Positions 58,667-64,000 of a stretch of 64,000 nucleotides of DNA are shown here, one piece after another. Location of the stretch: contig JAMNXR010000017.1 of assembly GCA_023653055.1 (NCBI GenBank), positions 1 through 64,000 on the forward strand, read 5' to 3'. A model generated the notes under the pieces. That model was not told where the DNA came from, searched no databases, and saw only the letters and a list, made by a program, of their open reading frames with translations. Made by a program: the position numbers and the translations under genes. The DNA comes from Burkholderiaceae bacterium. GTDB lineage: Bacteria > Pseudomonadota > Gammaproteobacteria > Burkholderiales > Burkholderiaceae_B. The stretch's first letter is position 1, and each line of letters begins with the position of its first letter.

Positions 58667-59389
58667 TTAAATCAGGCCACCATTAGGCTGAATAATCTGA
58701 CCATGCACCCACGAGGCGCGACTGGAGGCGAGATAGGCTACGACATCGCCCACTTCGTGCGGCAGACCAATCCGATTAAACGGACTCGCTGCGGCCGCGC
58801 GCTGCTTGGCCTCGTCGGTTTTACCTGAATGAAACAAATCAGTATCGACTGCCCCAGGCGCAACAGCGTTAACGCGCACACCGCGCACCGCCAATTCCTT
58901 GGCCATTGAGCGCAACAACCCTTCGACTGCCGCTTTAGTCGCCGTATAGGCGCCCCCACCTGGCACAGAGTTGCGCACCATTGAGGTAGTAATTCCAATA
59001 ATCGCACCACCATCCAACACTTCGCGAGCCGCCTCAGTCAGCACGTTAAACGCACCAAATACATTGACTTCCATCAGCTCACGAAAGTTTTCGTGGCTAA
59101 ATTGTCCAATAGGTAAATAGGGTTTGTTGATGCCCGCATTCGCCACAACAACTTGGGGTCGCGTGCCAAAATCTCGGGCAGCATCGTCAAACACTTTTTT
59201 CACAGCAGAGGGATCTCGCACGTCTGCGGCATAAGCTTTGATCTGCCCCGCCTTTTCTAACGCCCTCGCCTCATCGGGCTTGGTCACATAGGTGAACGCC
59301 ACACGAAGACCATCTCGCGCGAGCGCGTCGACGCAGGCTGCACCAATCCCGCGTGAACCGCCAAAAATAATGGCCAGAGGCTGGGTCAT
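58667..59389 (-). CDS. SDR-family oxidoreductase
   Basis: IIFGGSRGIGAACVDALA, VVANAGINKPY, GGAYTATKAAVEGLLRSMAKELAVRGVRVNAVAPGAVDTDLF. Confidence 0.93.
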   Translation of the reverse strand: MTQPLAIIFGGSRGIGAACVDALARDGLRVAFTYVTKPDEARALEKAGQIKAYAADVRDPSAVKKVFDDAARDFGTRPQVVVANAGINKPYLPIGQFSHENFRELMEVNVFGAFNVLTEAAREVLDGGAIIGITTSMVRNSVPGGGAYTATKAAVEGLLRSMAKELAVRGVRVNAVAPGAVDTDLFHSGKTDEAKQRAAAASPFNRIGLPHEVGDVVAYLASSRASWVHGQIIQPNGGLI

Positions 59390-60376
59390 TTAAACCTTTC
59401 GCAAATGACAGGCCACCATACGTCCAGAAGGCAGAATAGTTTGCTTTGGCTCTTCGGTTTTGCAAATATCAATCGCCTCGGGACAGCGCGTATGGAAATG
59501 GCAACCACTTGGACGCTTGACCGGGCTTGGCACATCACCTTGCAACACGATACGGGTAGTCTTCTTTTCTGGATCGGGCACAGGCACGGCAGACAATAGC
59601 GCAGACGTATAAGGGTGCTTGGGATCAGAAAATAACTCTGTGCGAGTCGCGAGCTCAACGATACGGCCGAGATACATCACGGCCACGCGATGCGTCATGT
59701 GCTCCACGATCGCCAAATCATGACTAATAAAAAGCAAAGCCAAGCCGAGTTCTTTTTGCAGATCCTGCAAGAGATTCACGATCTGGGCTTTAACTGACAC
59801 GTCGAGCGCCGAGACAGCCTCGTCACAAATGATCAGCTCAGGCTCAGCGGCCAAAGCGCGCGCAATACAAATACGCTGGCGCTGACCACCGGAAAACTCA
59901 TGAGGCCAACGCTCACCCGCATCTTTAGACAGACGCACCTTATCTAGCAGATAGGCTACCCGCTCTTTGATTTTGGCTTCGTCGCTCTCAAGACCAAAGT
60001 TACGGATCGGCTCAGCAATGATGTCGTGCACGCGCATGCGTGGGTTCAAGCTCGAAAACGGATCTTGAAAAATCACCTGGACACGCTTGCGCAATGGACG
60101 CAAGGCGCTGGCAGACAGATTATCTATACGTGTTCCGTCGAGGATCACCTCACCAGAGGTCAAATCAAACAAACGCAAAATTGAGCGACCAACAGTGGAT
60201 TTGCCGCAACCCGACTCACCCACCAAGGCAAGCGTTTCGCCTTTCTCAATAGAAAAAGACACACCATCAACGGCGTGAACGTGACCCGTGACCCGACTAA
60301 ACAGACCGGTTTTAATCGGAAAGAATTTTTGAATCTGACGGACTTCGAGCAAAGGTACTGTAGCGGACTTAGACAT
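59390..60376 (-). CDS. Dipeptide/oligopeptide ABC ATPase (DppF-like)
   Basis: [57 protein letters not shown]. Confidence 0.95.
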   Translation of the reverse strand: MSKSATVPLLEVRQIQKFFPIKTGLFSRVTGHVHAVDGVSFSIEKGETLALVGESGCGKSTVGRSILRLFDLTSGEVILDGTRIDNLSASALRPLRKRVQVIFQDPFSSLNPRMRVHDIIAEPIRNFGLESDEAKIKERVAYLLDKVRLSKDAGERWPHEFSGGQRQRICIARALAAEPELIICDEAVSALDVSVKAQIVNLLQDLQKELGLALLFISHDLAIVEHMTHRVAVMYLGRIVELATRTELFSDPKHPYTSALLSAVPVPDPEKKTTRIVLQGDVPSPVKRPSGCHFHTRCPEAIDICKTEEPKQTILPSGRMVACHLRKV

Positions 60377-60411
60377 TCGGATAACCTAATTCGTATGAGT
60401 CATGAGCAAAC

Positions 60412-61404
60412 TTAGTCATTGGCAAAAGCCACTTCACCAGCAAAGTGACAGGCGACTTGATGACCACCCTCTCTCATTTGCATGGCAGGCGCAATCTCAT
60501 GACAGGGTCCTTTAGCCAAAGGACAACGTGACGCAAACACGCAACCTTGAATCTTATTTTTCAAACTTGGCACCAGACCTGGGATTTCTTTCAAACGCGT
60601 CGAATGACCATCGATCGAAGTGCCAAGTTTAGGCACCGCACCCAGCAGGCCCTGCGTGTAAGGATGCAAAGGATTGGCGAATAATTCTTTAACGGGCGCT
60701 TCTTCGACCTTGCGGCCGGCATACATCACCATCACGCGCTCAGCGACTTCGGCTACCACACCCAGATCGTGTGTAATCAAGACAATCGCGGCACCGATCT
60801 TATTTTTAAGATCTGCCATCAAATCCAAAATCTGTGCCTGAATCGTCACGTCCAATGCGGTCGTGGGTTCATCTGCAATCAAGAGTTTGGGATTACAGGC
60901 AAGCGCCATCGCAATCATCACGCGCTGACGCATTCCGCCTGACAGCTGATGCGGATACTCGTCCAGACGACGCTCTGGCTCGGCGATCCCGACGAGATTC
61001 ATCAACTCGAGTGCACGCGCATTCGCTTGGTCATCCGTGACTTTCTGGTGTAGGCGCAGTGTCTCAGTCAATTGACGACGAATCTTTAGTACGGGATTCA
61101 GACTGGTCATCGGCTCCTGAAAGATCATCGAAATCGCATCGCCACGAATGGCACGCATTTCTTTATCTGACATCGTGAGCAAGTCTTTGCCCATAAATTT
61201 GATCGAACCGGCAATCTTTCCAGGAGGCTCAGGAATCAAACGCAAAATCGACATCGCCGTCACAGATTTACCGCAACCGGATTCGCCCACGATGGCGAGT
61301 GTCTCACCCTCATTGACTACAAAACTCACGCCATCAACAGCGCGGTTGATGCCGTCTGGCGTACGAAAATGGGTCTGGAGGTTTTCAACTTCTAATAAGA
61401 CCAA
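60412..61404 (-). CDS. Dipeptide/oligopeptide ABC ATPase (DppD-like)
   Basis: [72 protein letters not shown] start at 61404 inferred ([13 protein letters not shown]). Confidence 0.94.
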   Translation of the reverse strand: MVLLEVENLQTHFRTPDGINRAVDGVSFVVNEGETLAIVGESGCGKSVTAMSILRLIPEPPGKIAGSIKFMGKDLLTMSDKEMRAIRGDAISMIFQEPMTSLNPVLKIRRQLTETLRLHQKVTDDQANARALELMNLVGIAEPERRLDEYPHQLSGGMRQRVMIAMALACNPKLLIADEPTTALDVTIQAQILDLMADLKNKIGAAIVLITHDLGVVAEVAERVMVMYAGRKVEEAPVKELFANPLHPYTQGLLGAVPKLGTSIDGHSTRLKEIPGLVPSLKNKIQGCVFASRCPLAKGPCHEIAPAMQMREGGHQVACHFAGEVAFAND

Positions 61405-61417
61405 GAGATATCTCCAA

Positions 61418-62308
61418 TCAGCTTGTTTTCGATTTACGAGGATCAAGCACATCACGGAAACCGTCACCCATTAGGTTGACAGCCAGCACGGTGAGCGACA
61501 AGAAAACCGCTGGGAAAAAGATGATGTAGGGCAAGATCTGGAACAGCGTACGACCATCGGCCATGATGTTGCCCCACGAAGGAATGATCGGAGGCACACC
61601 TGCGCCGATAAACGACAGGATGGACTCCGTGATCATCGCAGAGGCGCAAATATAAGTTGCCTGCACGGTCAAGGGCGCCAAAGTATTGGGCAAGATGTGC
61701 CGCCAGATCAGCATCGGCATCCGGCAACCGCAGGAAATCGCGGCATCGACATAGGCTTGCTCTCTGAGCGACAGCACCACACCTCGCACCAGACGTGAAA
61801 CGCGCGGTATCTCAGCGATCGTAATCGCGATCACGACGTTTTCAACGCTCGCACGTGTAAGTGCCATCAAGGCAATTGCTAAGAGGATCGGAGGAATCGA
61901 CATCAGACCATCCATCACGCGCATGATGATGGCATCAGCGCGACGGAATGTTCCTGAGACCAAACCAATCAAGAGTCCGATCGCCGAAGCCAAAAAGGCC
62001 ACGGCAAAACCAATGGTCAAAGATACGCGTGCACCATACATGACGCGCGAATAAATATCGCGTCCAAAGGCATCCGTACCAAACCAGTGCTTGGCGGAGG
62101 GCTCAAGGTTGCGATTACGCGGTGCCAGTTCAGTCGGATCAACCGTACCGAGCCACGGAGCAAATACCGCAATAATCAACATCACAAGCAACAAGCCTGC
62201 ACCAAAAGCGATCGTCGGATTGTTCAGCAAAAAACCAAAGAAGCCTTTGCGTTGGCGTCGGGGTTTAAGCAAATCCGGAAGTGGGGGGGCAGCAGCAAAT
62301 TGAGTCAT
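61418..62308 (-). CDS. Dipeptide/oligopeptide ABC permease (DppC-like)
   Basis: [52 protein letters not shown]. Confidence 0.95.
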   Translation of the reverse strand: MTQFAAAPPLPDLLKPRRQRKGFFGFLLNNPTIAFGAGLLLVMLIIAVFAPWLGTVDPTELAPRNRNLEPSAKHWFGTDAFGRDIYSRVMYGARVSLTIGFAVAFLASAIGLLIGLVSGTFRRADAIIMRVMDGLMSIPPILLAIALMALTRASVENVVIAITIAEIPRVSRLVRGVVLSLREQAYVDAAISCGCRMPMLIWRHILPNTLAPLTVQATYICASAMITESILSFIGAGVPPIIPSWGNIMADGRTLFQILPYIIFFPAVFLSLTVLAVNLMGDGFRDVLDPRKSKTS

Positions 62309-63249
62309 CAGTAACGAATCCTGGGATCAACGATTGTGTAGATCACGTCAACCGCGAGGTTGACCAACACGTAAACAAAGCTGAACACCACGACCAAGCC
62401 CTGAATAAGCGGATAGTCGCGGCGCACAATCGCATCGATAGTCAAACGTCCCAAACCGGGAATCGCAAATACACTTTCTGTCACCACTGCACCGCCGATC
62501 AGCAAAGCAATACCGATCCCAATCACAGTGACCACGGGTACGGCGGCATTCTTAAGTGCATGAATAAACAAAATACCCGGCTGACTCATGCCCTTGGCTC
62601 TCGCGGTCCGGATGTAGTCCTGAGAGAGCACTTCAAGCATCGTGGCACGCGTAATACGGGCGATCAGCGCGATGTACACAAAGCCCAACGCAATCGCGGG
62701 CAAAATCAAATGTTCGAGCCAGACACCAAAGCCCTTGGTGTAGGACACATAGCCCTGCACCGGAAACCAGTCGAGCTCGAGTGAAAAGAAAAAGCTCAGC
62801 AAGTAGCCGACCACGAATACGGGAACAGAAAAGCCAACTACCGAAATAGCCATCACGCCGCGGTCGATCCAAGTGCCGGACTTCCAGGCCGCCAACACAC
62901 CGATTGGCACAGCGATACCGACAGCGAGGACAAGTGTCAGCACCATGAGTGAAAGTGTGGGCTCAATGCGCTGGCCAATCAACTCGCTGACAGGAATGCC
63001 CGTAAACATGGAGACACCGAGGTCACCACGAAGAAGATTAAAAAACCACTCAGAGAAACGGATCAGAAAAGGCCTGTCGAGACCCAAACCCGCTCTGATT
63101 TTTTCAACGTCTGCCGGACTGGCTTGATCGCCAGCAATCACAACAGCCGGATCGCCAGGGGCGATATAGAGCAGGCTGAACACAAACAGGGCGACGATTA
63201 GCATAACCGGTATGGTCGCTAGTACCCTGCGAACAATATAACTAAACAT
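62308..63249 (-). CDS. Dipeptide/oligopeptide ABC permease (DppB-like)
   Basis: MFSYIVRRVLATIPVMLIVALFVFSLLYIAPGDPAVVIAGDQAS; TRATMLEVLSQDYIRTARAKGMS. Confidence 0.95.
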   Translation of the reverse strand: MFSYIVRRVLATIPVMLIVALFVFSLLYIAPGDPAVVIAGDQASPADVEKIRAGLGLDRPFLIRFSEWFFNLLRGDLGVSMFTGIPVSELIGQRIEPTLSLMVLTLVLAVGIAVPIGVLAAWKSGTWIDRGVMAISVVGFSVPVFVVGYLLSFFFSLELDWFPVQGYVSYTKGFGVWLEHLILPAIALGFVYIALIARITRATMLEVLSQDYIRTARAKGMSQPGILFIHALKNAAVPVVTVIGIGIALLIGGAVVTESVFAIPGLGRLTIDAIVRRDYPLIQGLVVVFSFVYVLVNLAVDVIYTIVDPRIRY

Positions 63250-63362
63250 AGTGTTAAAAATTCCGTGCTACTAGGTTGAATCCAAAACTACAGCAGATCA
63301 ACTGGGTCGATACGCAAGCAAACTAAGCGCGCGTATCGACCTGTGATCGACTCAAACCAGCG

Positions 63363-64000
63363 TTAGGTTTTCTTCACACCGTTGAACCAAGGCAAGGGGC
63401 CACCGACGATACCGGTGACGTTCTTGCGCCAAGCTTGATAGGTGTAGAAAAAGCCAGTCGGAATATAGACGACTTCTTCCATGCCTGCCTTATTGATCTT
63501 GGCAAAAGCTGCTTTTTCCGCATCGAGTGTTGAGGCATCAAACCACTCATTAATGCCATCCTCAACAGCAGGTACGTTTGGCCAGCCAAACCAAGCCTTG
63601 TCACCGTTCGCGCGCACACCGATGTTTCCGGCGACAGTGGCGGTATCTGCGCCAGCATGCCAAGTGTGGAACATGTTCCAACCACCTTTACCAGGCTCAT
63701 TCTTGGAAGCGCGACGCTGACCCACTGTACCCCAGTCGGTCGCAACGAAATCGACGTTCATACCCAAACGCTTGAGCAAGTCGGCGGTAATTTCGCCTTG
63801 CGCTTTGGTAATGGCGTTATCCTGAGCGACCAGACAGACAACAGGCTCGCCCTTGTAGCCAGACTCGGCCAACATCTTTTTCGCGAGCTCCATTTTTGGA
63901 CCTGTCTTGAGCGCGTCGCCGCCATTCTCTGTGTACAGAGGAGTACCGGGCGTAAAGAAGCTAGCAGAAGCTTTCCAGAGCTTGGTATCTGATCCCACCA
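63363..64000 (-). CDS. Peptide ABC transporter substrate-binding protein, C-terminal part (truncated by window edge)
   Basis: GPKMELAKKMLAESGYKGEPVVCLVAQDNAITKAQGEITADLLKRLGMNVDFVATDW, family 5 SBP. Confidence 0.92.
   Translation of the reverse strand, partial: VGSDTKLWKASASFFTPGTPLYTENGGDALKTGPKMELAKKMLAESGYKGEPVVCLVAQDNAITKAQGEITADLLKRLGMNVDFVATDWGTVGQRRASKNEPGKGGWNMFHTWHAGADTATVAGNIGVRANGDKAWFGWPNVPAVEDGINEWFDASTLDAEKAAFAKINKAGMEEVVYIPTGFFYTYQAWRKNVTGIVGGPLPWFNGVKKT

Noticed and set aside
1-64000. CRISPR arrays, tRNA/rRNA genes, IS elements or prophage genes
   Set aside because: No regularly spaced direct repeats, no recognisable tRNA T-loop/acceptor pattern, no transposase, integrase or phage structural ORFs noticed by eye; a tRNAscan/ISfinder run would be needed to confirm absence.

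Overview
64 kb of a beta-proteobacterial chromosome, probably Burkholderiales/Alcaligenaceae-like given the orphan Bug/TTT binding proteins, a Burkholderia-type porin and KKAVA-repeat histone-like proteins (taxonomy is inference). About 50 protein-coding genes are supportable. I saw no rRNA, tRNA, CRISPR array, IS element or prophage. Three regions stand out. (1) About 7.4-17.7 kb: a compact accessory locus with a solute-binding protein, a methyltransferase, a binding-protein/permease fusion and a second permease. No importer ATPase is present and both permeases appear to lack a recognisable EAA coupling loop. They converge on an SPFH/Band-7 protein, a PvdE-like cyclic-peptide ABC exporter and an orphan ParA flanked by two DUF697-type paralogs. 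This is the best candidate for an undescribed system. (2) NRPS accessory functions without a synthetase: an MbtH-like protein next to a CmlA-like MBL-fold protein, an Sfp-type PPTase, Fe(II)/2OG-type oxygenases and the PvdE-like exporter. (3) About 40.7-58.6 kb: a phosphorus-acquisition island with Opp-type importer plus phosphonate-monoesterase-like sulfatase, a phosphodiesterase plus Fe3+/AEP-type importer, and a phnCDE/ptxABC-ptxD-like phosphite operon. Two decayed genes (a TetR remnant beside an intact paralog and a truncated spermidine-synthase-like gene) and several strong hairpin terminators are also visible. All assignments come from reading the sequence; no database search was run.
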